A stretch of DNA of 64,000 nucleotides, taken from Klebsiella michiganensis (GTDB taxonomy: Bacteria > Pseudomonadota > Gammaproteobacteria > Enterobacterales > Enterobacteriaceae). The notes under the pieces are model-generated. The model was not told the DNA's origin. It worked only from the letters and a program-made list of their open reading frames with translations, and did not search any database. The stretch spans positions 2,604,001-2,668,000 of the forward strand of contig CP011077.1 of assembly GCA_000963575.1 (NCBI GenBank), read 5' to 3'. Below, piece by piece: positions 46,401 through 54,233 of this stretch (the stretch's first letter is position 1; each line of letters begins with the position of its first letter). The translations under genes and the position numbers were made by a program.

Positions 46401-49400
46401 GTTGATGCCGTTCTGGCTGGTCAGGCGCAGCGTCCCGCCCGCCTGCACGCTGCCCGCGCCGTTCAGATTAAGCTGCCCGGCACTGAGGTGGCTTTCGCCG
46501 TAGCCCGCACGCACCTGCCCGTTATTATTTAACGTGCCTGCGGCAGAGAGCTGCACGCCCTGGCCCTGCATCAGGCCATTGACGTTAATATCGCCCTGGC
46601 TGCTGACCGCCAGCGTATTGCCAGCCGCCAGCGTGGTCAGCTGGTTGTAGCGGCCCTGGCTGTTAAGCGACAGGTTGCCCAGCGCCGCCACCTGCCCCTG
46701 CAGGCTGGTATTCCCGGCGTTGATCCCCATATTGCCCTGGCTAAGCAGCCGCGCCCCGGCAGCGCTGTTAACCTGGCTGGCCGTGATGCCGAGGTTCTGC
46801 GTCGCATACACGGTGCCGTTGTTGTCCAGCTGCCCTGGGTTAACGGTTAAATTGCCCCCCTGCAGCATGCCGTTATTCAGGATATAGCTGCCGCCGATCG
46901 TCCCCTGCTGCTGCGCCAGCACCGTTCCGCTGTTGCTCAGCGAGCCAGCATTCAGCCAAAGTGCAAAGCCCTGAACCCAGCCGCCGTTGGTAAACCCTGG
47001 CGCATTGAGCGTCAGCGTGCCGCCGCTCAGGAGCTGGCCCTGGTTGTTGCCGCGCTCACGCAGGTCGATGCGGGTAGTGCCGTTCCCCTGAACGGTGCCG
47101 GTGTTGGTTAGCTGCTGTGCCCCAAGATCCAGACTGCCCTGACTTAACAGGACCGCGTTTGGCCCGTTATCCAGGCTGCCACTCAGCGTGCCGGTAAGGG
47201 CAGAATTCGCTTCTACACGCCCCTGATTGTTCAGTGCGGCGGCGTTGAGACTGACCGCGTTGCCCTGAACGTGGCCCAGGTTGGTGATGATATTAGCCCC
47301 GACGGTCAGCAAGCCATTGGTCAGCAGTTTGGCCCCGCTTTGCACGTCCAGATTGCCGCCCAGCGAGATGCCCAGGCCTTCAACGCCGCTGATACTGCCG
47401 CCGTTATTGAGCGAGCTGCCGCTGAGAGTGAGGTTTTTGGCCTGGATCTGCCCCTGGTTTGTTATCCCTGGCACCGTGACGGTGGCCGCGTTATTGGCCG
47501 TGATGGCACCGGTATTCGTCAGGCCGGATGCCAGCGCCAGATCGAGGTTGCCGGTACTTTGCAGCGTGCCGCTATTTTGCAGTTGCTGAGCGTTCAGCTT
47601 CAGATACTGCGCCTGCCACAGGCCGCCGTTGGTAACGTTTTGCCCGGACACCAGCATCGCGCCCTGGGTTTGCATGGCGCCGCCCAGCCGGTTGTTGATG
47701 TTCTGCTGAGGCTGCAGGGTCAGCGATTTCAGGCCAATCACCGATCCCGCGTTGTCTATCGCTGTGTTGCTGGCCGTGAGGTTGCTGCCCTGAATATTAC
47801 CGCGGTTCAGCAGCGCGCCGCCGCTGAGCGTTAAGTCTCCCTCGCTTAACAATGCGCCGGTGTTGTTTAACGTTCCGGCGCTTATCTGGCTCACGCCCTG
47901 GCTGAGCAAACGCCCGCCGTTGGTCAGTTGGTTATCAACCTGAGCCGTCAGCCCGTTGATGCCGAGCGAGCTGCCGCTGTTGTCCCAGTTCGTCGCCTTC
48001 ACGCCCAGGCTCTGCCCCTGCATAACCCCCGCATTGCTAATCTGCTGGCCATTCAGCGCCAGCTGCCCGCCCGCGAGCATTTTGCCGCCGGACAGGTTGT
48101 TCAGCGCGGCAGCGTTAACCGTCAGATCTTGCCCCTGCAGCGTGCCCTGGTTGTCCACGGTATCGGCATTGACCGTCATTCCCTGCTGCGCCAGCAGGGT
48201 TCCCTGATTGGCGAGCGTCGACAAGTTAAGCGCCAGCGCCCCGCCGGTCAGTATTCTCCCGTCGTTCTGGTTCGTCACCGTCAGCGTGGATGGCATGCCC
48301 GAGGCCAGGGTCAGTGCCGTATTGCCCTGCAGCAGGCCCGAGTTGTTCAGGGTATTGGTCGTTATCGCAACGGTGTCTCCCGCCAGCGTGCCCTGGTTGT
48401 TAAGGCTGGCCGTTTGCAGAGACAGATCTTTCTCTGCCAGCAGTCTGGCCGCGTTGCGATTGAGGATGCTGTCGGTAAAGTTCAGCGCCAGGCTACCGCC
48501 CTGCAGCATGCCCTGGTTATCCAGGCTCGCGCCGGAAAGCGTGAGCGCCTCTTTGACGGAGATCAAACCCAGGTTGACCATCTGCGGGATAGTCAGGTTA
48601 AGCGAGCTGCCGCTCACGATCTGCCCATCGGCAAGGTTGTTGAATTGCGGGGTATTCAGCGCCAGCGTCTTGTCGCCCTGGAGTACGCCCTGGTTATCAA
48701 TGCGGTTGCTGCTGAGCTCGAGCTTGTCCGCGGCAATCACGCCGCTGTTCGCCAGGGTTTCGCTCTGGCTGTGGAGCGTGTCTGCTGCCAGTAGTTTGCC
48801 GCCGTTTTGGTTATTCAACTGCCCGGCGATATCCAGCGTTAAATTACCCGCCGAAAGCGTCCCCTGGTTGCTCAGGCTGCCTGCGGTGAAGGTCAGATTG
48901 TCCCGGGCCTGAACGGTGCCGGTGTTGTTTACGTCGTTAGCGGCAATGTCGAGCTGGCCGCCGCTTAACAGCTTCCCGCCGCTCAGGTTATTCAGAACAC
49001 GAACGGCCGGAGGCGGAGCAGCGGCAAAACTTCTCAGCAACATCCTCTGAGGGCGACTGGCTCCTGCACCGGAGAGCGACAGGCCATGATTGCCCTGCAC
49101 CAGCCCGCCGTTATTGAAAATGTTGACCGCCAGGCGCACGTTATCCGCCGCCACCGCGCCGCTATTGCTCAGCGACTCTCCGCTGAAATCAAGCGTGCCG
49201 GTTGCCAGCAGTTTCCCTGTCGCCTGGTTGGAGAGCCCGTTTTGCAAGGCAAGGGTGAGCGCGTCACCCTGCACGATACCGCTGTTGTCGAGGTGAGTAC
49301 CGATAATATTCAGCGCCTGCTTCGCCAGCAGCGTGCCGCTGTTTGTCACGGAGGCAGTATGGAGATCCAACCCGCTGTTGCCCTGCAGCGTTCCCCGGTT

Positions 49401-52400
49401 ATTAAGCGTGTCGGCCTGAACACCGACCTTTGTCGCAGCCAGCACGCCATTATTATCCAGCTGGCCGGTGGCAAGCTGCAGCTCGCCCTGACTCAGCATC
49501 TGCCCGTCGTTAGTGACCGATTTATCGGTGTTAATCGACAGCCTGTCTTTACCGGACAGCGATCCGGTGTTGCGCAGATCTCCGCCCTGCAGCGTCAGGG
49601 TTTGCCCCTGAAGCAGCCCGGTGTTGTTCCACTGGTTGCCGCGAAGATCAAGCCAGCCCCCGGTCAGCACCTTGCCTGCCGCGCCGTTGCCAAAATGCGT
49701 GGCGTTGAGCTTCAGGCTGCTTCCGCCCTGCAGCAGGCCATCATTTTGCCCTTGCAAAGTCGTTAACGTGACGTTGTCACCGATGATTTGCCCGGCGTTA
49801 GCCCAGTCGCCAGTGGTCATTGCCAGCTGGTTGCCCGCCAGCAGTGAGGCCCCCGCCTGATTGTTTAACTTCCCGCTCAGGTTCAAATCCAGGTTCTGGG
49901 CGTCAATCGCCCCGAGGTTATCTAAATTTCTCCCGTCGAGCTGAAGATGTTTGCCGGCAGAAATCGTGCCCGCATTGTTTAGTTCGGGCAGGGTCAGGGT
50001 GACGTCATCCCCGCCCGCCACCGTGGCCCCTTTGTCGTTTCGCAGCGCAGCGGCCGTTAGATTAAGTTTTCCGTCGGCCTGAATCAGGCCGCTGTTGCTT
50101 GCCTGGGCTTGCCCGGCATCAATGTCCAGGGCAGAAGCGGCGATAATGCCGGTATTGCGGAGCGGCCCGGTCTTCAGGCCGAGATAATTCTGGCTAATCA
50201 GCCGCCCGCCGTTGTTGAACGCCCCGCCGAATAAAATATTCAGCGCTTCGCGGCCAAGGATCTGCCCCGTATTTTCACCGCCATCTTGCCCGCCGGTGAG
50301 CGTGAGATTTCTGCCCTGCAGCCGACCGGCGTTATCCAGACGCGCAGCCGTCACGTCGATATTGTCGTCACTTAATAGCTGGCCTGCGCCACCGTTAGTC
50401 AGCGTCCTGCCTCGGGCGCTAATGCCGTTGTTACCCTGGAGCAATCCGTTATTGGTCAGGTCCTCAACCGCCAGAGTGGTATTGCTGGCCATCAATTTCC
50501 CGGCGTTGCTGCCTTTTGCCGCCGTCACCGAGAGCGTATTGTCGGCGAGGAGTACACCGCCGGCCTGATTATCCAGCCCTTGCGTCAGCCCCAGGCGCAG
50601 GTCGCTGGCTTCAATGTTCCCGCTGTTGCTGAGACTGGCCCCATCGATAGTCAGTCCTTGTTCTACCGAAATCAGCCCGGCGTTGTTCAGCTCAGGAACA
50701 GACAGCGACAACCCGCTGCCGCTGATAATTTTCCCCTGCGCGAGGTTATTCAGCACCGTGGCACCCAGACGCAAAGATTTTTCGCCCTGCAACAGGCCGC
50801 CGTTGACGTAACGCTGGCTTTCGACGCTGAGGTCGGCCGCCGCCAGTGTGCCCTGGTTTTCGAGGCTTCCGCTGGTCAACGCGAGTTTGTCTTTGCCGAG
50901 GATTTTACCGGTATTGACGACATCGTCCGTCGCGGTCAGGTTGAGGATGGACAAGCCAAGCAGCTTGCCGCTGTTGGTCATGTGGCTGGCATTTAGCGTC
51001 GCGGCGTCGGCCTGAATCTCTCCCGCATTGGTTATTTGGCCAGCGGCAAGTGTCAGTTGTCTTTCAGCCAGTACGCTGCCACCCGTGGCGTTATTGAACG
51101 TGTCGCCTGTGGCTTTGAGCGCGGAATCCCCCTGCAGCAAGCCCGTGTTAGAGACGTTTTGTGCATCCAGAACGGCACTGTCGGCGATTAACTGCCCCGC
51201 ATTATCCAACTCAGAAGCAGAAAGCTGCAGGTTGCGTTTTGCCACCAGCACGGCACCGGCAAAGTTGTTTACTTTTTCACGCAGTTTTAGCTGAAGATCC
51301 TGCGCTTCAATGCGGCCCCGGTTATCGAGCGTCAGCCCTTCGATGGTCGCCGCCTGGTTGGCGGAAATCACCCCCGTGTTCACCAGGGCCTGAACGGTAA
51401 CGTTCAGGCCACCGCCGCTTTGCAGCCAGCCCTGGTTGGTCACGCTGCCAGCGTTGAGATCAAACTGACCACCTGCGATGGCACCCTGAGCGTCCGGCTG
51501 ACCGACGATGATTTTCCCTTGCGGGCCGTTCTGCAGTTCCCCGCTAACGCTGACCGTTAAACTCTCACTTCCGCTGGTCAGCCCGCTGTTATTCCATTGC
51601 CCCGCGCCGATCGCGAGTTTTTTTCCCTGCAGGCTCCCGGCATTATTGAAGTTGTCAGCCGTGAGCGAGAGCGAATCTTTCGCCAGCAGTGCACCACTGG
51701 CCTGGTTGTCCAGCTGCTGGCCAGCTTTCAGCGTCATTGTCTGAGATTCAATATTGCCGCGGTTAGCCAGCATCTGGCTCTCAATGGCCAGCCCCTGCTG
51801 GACGGAGATCAGCCCGGCATTGGTAAGCTGCGGGATACTGAGCGCCAGACCGCTGCCGCTGATCACTTTCCCACCGCTTTGGTTAGTCAACTCCGCGGCG
51901 GTCAACGCCAGAGTTTGGCCGCCCTGAATCAGGCCTCCGTTGTCTAACGTAATGCTGTGCAGGGCGAGAGAAGCAGCCTCAAGCTGCCCGGTGTTTTTTT
52001 GCAGTGCCGCTGTCGCATTCAGGTTTTTCTCAGCCAACAGGCTGCCGGTGTTGGTCAAGGCGTTGTGCGCAACTACGTCAAGCGTGGAAGCCGCTATCTG
52101 ACCGCCGTTGTTGAAGTTATCGGAGGTACTGTTCAGACCATTGCGGGCGGTGATTTTCCCGCCGTTCTGGTTGTCGATGTTCCCTGCAATCGCCAGAGTC
52201 AGGGCATCGCTGTCCAGCGATCCCCGGTTGGTAAAGTTCAGGGCATTAAGCTGTAAACTTTTCTGCGCCAGCAGCGCACCACCGGCCTGTTGCACAATGT
52301 TGTCCGCGGTGAGCGACATTGCGCCGTCGGCCTGAATATTTCCGCTGGTGTCGAGCTGTTTGGCCCCAAGCGTAACGGTATTGCCTTGAGTGCTGCCGCT

Positions 52401-54224
52401 ATGCGTCAGTGAGTCGGTGTTAACCGCCAGCGCGCCTTTTGCGGCCTGCGTACCGCCCAGCGTGATGCTATTCTCCGCCTGCAGGAGCATATTGCCTTCA
52501 GATTGCAACTGCCCGCCGGCAAGAGTTTCAAATCGCTCGCCTTTGAACGTCAGGTCTTTTTGCGAGGTGATTTGCCCGGCGCTTTGTAGCTGCTGAGTCA
52601 ATAACTCTAGGTTGCCCCCGCTTGCCAGCGAGCTTCCCTGCAGGCCGTTAAACCGATTGCTGCTTAACGTCACATCCTGCTTGCCGTTAACCGTCCCCGC
52701 ATGGCTGAAGCTGTCAGCCTGAAGCGCAAGTTTACCGTTACTCAAAAGCTGGCCATTTGGGCCAACAGTAAAGGCATTGTGGCTGGTCCATGCCTGGTCG
52801 GTGCCACTGCTCAACATGCCGTCTATCCACGCATCCCCGGTCGTGGCCGTTAGTGCTGCCCCGGCCAGCATCTGGCCGCTGTGGGTTAACGAACCAAGAT
52901 CGAGCTGGATATTGCGCTGCGCCTGCAGATTACCGCGGTTGTTAAAGCTGTCCGCTTTGGCGTTTAGGTTCCCATTGGCCGTCACCTGGCCACTGTTGGT
53001 TAACTGGTCAGCGGATAAAGCAGTGTCTCGCCCTGCCGTCAGCTTACCGGCATTGTCCAGGCCTGCCGCCGCGCTGGCACGAATCGCACCGCCCGCGTTG
53101 ACTTCGCTGGCCGCATCCGTGCTTACAGCCCCGGCATTGAGAGTGATGTCATTGCCGGCGGTGAGCTGGCCGTTGTTCAGCGCCAGTTTTCCGCTGCCGT
53201 TCAGCGTTATGTCCCGATCGCTGGCTACTTTGCCGTTGGCGACGGTGATGTCGGACCGGCTATTAACCTGTGTTGCGACCCCGCTTTTATGCTCGCCGCT
53301 CAGTACTACGCTATCCGCCTGAGCCATGAGATTGCCGCTCGCAAGGCTGTTATTCACCACCAGTTTGCCGCTGGCATCCAGAGTAATGTCTCCCTGACGC
53401 GCGTTCAGGTTCCCCAGGTTGACGCCCACGCCTTTATCGGTGGACACAAGATGAATACGATTGGCGTACATCCCGCCCAACGCGCCGGTATCAACGGCCA
53501 CCACGGGGGCGGCGCCCTCTCCGGCTATCGGGGTGACTGCGCCAGTGGATGAAACACGGTTGGCACCCACGGTCATCTTAAGATCTTTGGCATGAATACC
53601 AGCGTTGACTTCCGTTGCCCGGGCAATGATCGACAGCGCGTCGCTTTGGCTGGCGTCCAGGCCCTGGCCTTCCACCGTGATGGTGCCTTTGCTGACATCC
53701 AGCGCCAGCAGGTTGCCTGCCGCATCAAACTGGGGTTTGCCCGTGGTCAGCGTGGCATTGGGGGTGTTGATAAATCCGCAGCCGTTACAGGTAATACCGT
53801 AGGGGTTGGCAACCATCACGTTGGCCGCCTTGCCCGCCACTTCAGTGTAGCCCTGCAGCTGTGAGCGATTGCCCCCGATGACTTCATTGATGATACCGGT
53901 CGCTTCCTGACCGGCCCGGAGGTTAGGGTTGTTTTGAATTAGTCCCCCGAGCTGAGTCTGGGTCAGTTGCCCGGTGGCGTTGTTAAGAATCAGCCCCTCT
54001 TTTCCGACGTTATAGTCCTGGAACTGGTTATGGGAGATCCCTGCCTGGTTTGGCGTGGCTATGTTAATGACCGGCACACCGTTTCCGGCCTGATCCATCT
54101 GCGTGCCCGGCGTGGCCGGGTTGATGGTCGCCGCCACCGCCGGAAAAACCGGCTGCCCGGCGATCAGGCACATGACGAAATAACTTAACAGGCGCTTCGC
54201 TAATCCCACGGGGTGCTTATCCAT
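40467..54224 (-). CDS. cdiA: Contact-dependent growth inhibition effector CdiA (4585 aa)
   Basis: Giant surface filament delivering a toxin to neighbouring cells. Order: Sec signal (residues 1-31, ending PAVAA); TPS/haemagglutination transport domain (about 40-300, with NPNL, NPYGI and CNGCGF); FHA-1 repeats (about 300-2680); a non-repetitive middle (about 2690-3260, with PGGNFTESLTVD and RPEYDYRFLG), where receptor binding is located in E. coli CdiA; FHA-2 repeats (about 3290-4000); pretoxin; AVENN at 4355-4359; then a 226-residue CT. The CT end contains NGSNIEIHYQYNSITGKAYD and is not a family I can name. It is longer than the roughly 3100-3300 aa of typical E. coli CdiA. The TpsB partner gene is nine bases upstream. 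Confidence 0.95.
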   Translation of the reverse strand: MDKHPVGLAKRLLSYFVMCLIAGQPVFPAVAATINPATPGTQMDQAGNGVPVINIATPNQAGISHNQFQDYNVGKEGLILNNATGQLTQTQLGGLIQNNPNLRAGQEATGIINEVIGGNRSQLQGYTEVAGKAANVMVANPYGITCNGCGFINTPNATLTTGKPQFDAAGNLLALDVSKGTITVEGQGLDASQSDALSIIARATEVNAGIHAKDLKMTVGANRVSSTGAVTPIAGEGAAPVVAVDTGALGGMYANRIHLVSTDKGVGVNLGNLNARQGDITLDASGKLVVNNSLASGNLMAQADSVVLSGEHKSGVATQVNSRSDITVANGKVASDRDITLNGSGKLALNNGQLTAGNDITLNAGAVSTDAASEVNAGGAIRASAAAGLDNAGKLTAGRDTALSADQLTNSGQVTANGNLNAKADSFNNRGNLQAQRNIQLDLGSLTHSGQMLAGAALTATTGDAWIDGMLSSGTDQAWTSHNAFTVGPNGQLLSNGKLALQADSFSHAGTVNGKQDVTLSSNRFNGLQGSSLASGGNLELLTQQLQSAGQITSQKDLTFKGERFETLAGGQLQSEGNMLLQAENSITLGGTQAAKGALAVNTDSLTHSGSTQGNTVTLGAKQLDTSGNIQADGAMSLTADNIVQQAGGALLAQKSLQLNALNFTNRGSLDSDALTLAIAGNIDNQNGGKITARNGLNSTSDNFNNGGQIAASTLDVVAHNALTNTGSLLAEKNLNATAALQKNTGQLEAASLALHSITLDNGGLIQGGQTLALTAAELTNQSGGKVISGSGLALSIPQLTNAGLISVQQGLAIESQMLANRGNIESQTMTLKAGQQLDNQASGALLAKDSLSLTADNFNNAGSLQGKKLAIGAGQWNNSGLTSGSESLTVSVSGELQNGPQGKIIVGQPDAQGAIAGGQFDLNAGSVTNQGWLQSGGGLNVTVQALVNTGVISANQAATIEGLTLDNRGRIEAQDLQLKLREKVNNFAGAVLVAKRNLQLSASELDNAGQLIADSAVLDAQNVSNTGLLQGDSALKATGDTFNNATGGSVLAERQLTLAAGQITNAGEIQADAATLNASHMTNSGKLLGLSILNLTATDDVVNTGKILGKDKLALTSGSLENQGTLAAADLSVESQRYVNGGLLQGEKSLRLGATVLNNLAQGKIISGSGLSLSVPELNNAGLISVEQGLTIDGASLSNSGNIEASDLRLGLTQGLDNQAGGVLLADNTLSVTAAKGSNAGKLMASNTTLAVEDLTNNGLLQGNNGISARGRTLTNGGAGQLLSDDNIDVTAARLDNAGRLQGRNLTLTGGQDGGENTGQILGREALNILFGGAFNNGGRLISQNYLGLKTGPLRNTGIIAASALDIDAGQAQASNSGLIQADGKLNLTAAALRNDKGATVAGGDDVTLTLPELNNAGTISAGKHLQLDGRNLDNLGAIDAQNLDLNLSGKLNNQAGASLLAGNQLAMTTGDWANAGQIIGDNVTLTTLQGQNDGLLQGGSSLKLNATHFGNGAAGKVLTGGWLDLRGNQWNNTGLLQGQTLTLQGGDLRNTGSLSGKDRLSINTDKSVTNDGQMLSQGELQLATGQLDNNGVLAATKVGVQADTLNNRGTLQGNSGLDLHTASVTNSGTLLAKQALNIIGTHLDNSGIVQGDALTLALQNGLSNQATGKLLATGTLDFSGESLSNSGAVAADNVRLAVNIFNNGGLVQGNHGLSLSGAGASRPQRMLLRSFAAAPPPAVRVLNNLSGGKLLSGGQLDIAANDVNNTGTVQARDNLTFTAGSLSNQGTLSAGNLTLDIAGQLNNQNGGKLLAADTLHSQSETLANSGVIAADKLELSSNRIDNQGVLQGDKTLALNTPQFNNLADGQIVSGSSLNLTIPQMVNLGLISVKEALTLSGASLDNQGMLQGGSLALNFTDSILNRNAARLLAEKDLSLQTASLNNQGTLAGDTVAITTNTLNNSGLLQGNTALTLASGMPSTLTVTNQNDGRILTGGALALNLSTLANQGTLLAQQGMTVNADTVDNQGTLQGQDLTVNAAALNNLSGGKMLAGGQLALNGQQISNAGVMQGQSLGVKATNWDNSGSSLGINGLTAQVDNQLTNGGRLLSQGVSQISAGTLNNTGALLSEGDLTLSGGALLNRGNIQGSNLTASNTAIDNAGSVIGLKSLTLQPQQNINNRLGGAMQTQGAMLVSGQNVTNGGLWQAQYLKLNAQQLQNSGTLQSTGNLDLALASGLTNTGAITANNAATVTVPGITNQGQIQAKNLTLSGSSLNNGGSISGVEGLGISLGGNLDVQSGAKLLTNGLLTVGANIITNLGHVQGNAVSLNAAALNNQGRVEANSALTGTLSGSLDNGPNAVLLSQGSLDLGAQQLTNTGTVQGNGTTRIDLRERGNNQGQLLSGGTLTLNAPGFTNGGWVQGFALWLNAGSLSNSGTVLAQQQGTIGGSYILNNGMLQGGNLTVNPGQLDNNGTVYATQNLGITASQVNSAAGARLLSQGNMGINAGNTSLQGQVAALGNLSLNSQGRYNQLTTLAAGNTLAVSSQGDINVNGLMQGQGVQLSAAGTLNNNGQVRAGYGESHLSAGQLNLNGAGSVQAGGTLRLTSQNGINNAGFVGTAGDLIASAGGTLLNSALLYAGNNMSLFANSIRNYRGDILAGNSLWMQRDAAGNANAEVVNTSGSIETQNGDISIRTGHLFNGYINFVVNKTSTNSENNRDVFPSGASYGTDNKGPYVKFGVFFDILQDEIYPGGNFTESLTVDATGVAARISSGANIALISGQLTNQASNIIAKKNIRLSGTSLDNLSYQTGMSSREVIYVLDSYRSTSGDTVEATYRPKISEASSTNGQIYRASILAGGDINASFSNQFDNSYITSNSAGYTPGRSAPGLNLAGGPGVSGGSQATDLKTGTNNTVTAPQATINLPGSGIGNIENPTGSGGLAAVDNRPQNSADYGQAGGKIADINLSQQGGPGIDLAGNATGLVDSKANGGNLTPVNGESVELTKQPSGEQSRHKNDDIAAAAAQVIAQSSGGKTLPPPGYDYRPIELTDISAITSKLTASGSPIKLSDYPLPAGNNGYFVVNKDPKSPYLIVTNPKLDGLGKLDNSLFNDIYKLAGMAGPNAPQETRTTYTDTNKFLGSDYFLARLNLRPEYDYRFLGDAAFDTRYVSNQILNQTGNRYVNGVGSDLEQMQYLIDHAAQARDKLGLKLGVSLSADQVAALDSSILWWENAVIDGQNVLVPKLYISPKDVAVNNGSVIAGNLTILNAGNITNDGSTLQGKTLLSASSQNAISNINGGAINSGGSLQLSALGDINNVSSTISGQKVALESVSGQIVNKTSANIWDAANVGKGWDRRGLEFVQTDLGALASINATDSLILNAGTDILVTGASLGAGSNMALKAQNNIVIESNQLVERERRGSNLNENITQQGSSITSGGTLNLQAGRDISVKASNLFAQDSVGLQAGRDVNLEAAESTHSDKYTAKKKVDINESVRQQGTEIASGGNTTIIAGRDVNTQAAQVTAHGDIGVGAGRDINLATATDSDYHYDEETKTNKGFLSSKTTHTINETSSTREAGTLLSGDNVTLKADNDLLVKGSSVVGDGNVALNAGNNVDIVAATDMDTAWHFKETKKSGLMGTGGIGFTIGSSKSTHDLREQGTTQSQSISTVGSTGGNVSVNAGGMAHIGGADLVAGKDLSVTGDSVLIEPGHDKRTRDEKFEQKSTGLTVALSGAVGDAVNSAVTTAQATKNESDGRLAALQATKTALAGGQAYLNSQKAGAEKDPDDGIRVSVSLTTQKSKSEQHAESDAVKGSSLTAGNNLSVTATGKGNGAESGNILIGGSQLKAGGDTSLAASNDIVLSGAANTQLTTGKNSSSGGGIGIGFGVNSGSAGLSVFANVNAANGKDKGNGTSWTETTLDSGGTVSLTSGRDAILNGAQVNGDKVIADIGRDLLIGSQQDSNNYDSKQTSVAAGGSYTFGGGGGSGYISLSQDKMKSTYDSVLEQSGIFAGNGGFDITVGNHTQLNGAAIASRAEADKNSLDTGTLGFADIGNKADYKVSHSGISLSGGTNISAGSMLAANGLGNVGTLLAGMNGQGHAEGTTQSAVADGNITIRDRANQQQDVATLSRDTVHANGSIGQIFNKEEEQKRLQTAQLISEIGNQAADIARTQGEIAGLKAKKDPAALEAARAELIAKGNKKPTAEQIADKAYNTAMAPYGTGSAIQQGIQAATAAVQGLAGGDLSKAIAGGAAPYLAEIIHKKTTDPITGEVNTEANLMAHAVLGAVVAKIQGNNALSGAAGATTAEFIAQQMYPGIKRDDLSEEQKQNISALSTLAGGLVGGLTGNSTADVVAGAQAGKNAVENNALGDGWNNILPAGAIDYGQSVTSYVKYAQDNNLPPEQVQAGLVQMVKGDLPESADIIKAILSNNPGSDTVMAVLDAKDAKDYALALLTSLPAEKVLSLLGKGLKVIDNKILIRAAEKISTAKPGKQFISPRDLNEQVLWNQVKENPSNGKKFSDMGMNFNTDLRFPYSAGFEKMTASHKLPNGSNIEIHYQYNSITGKAYDMKIVTPQRVTADPSDVIDSIKGKVK
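41236..41850. repeat. Near-identical direct repeat with 38843-39450
   Basis: The pretoxin-coding DNA of cdiA recurs about 2.4 kb downstream with only scattered differences, e.g. the shared block around 41690-41760 and 39300-39370. Both copies have the same orientation, so recombination between them would delete the intervening CT, cdiI and the relic. Confidence 0.85.
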
Positions 54225-54233
54225 ATTGGTCTC

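Noticed and set aside
40467..54224. The internal repeats of cdiA as a CRISPR or satellite array
   Set aside because: The repeats encode the FHA beta-helix, are imperfect in length and sequence, and stay in frame for over 4000 codons.
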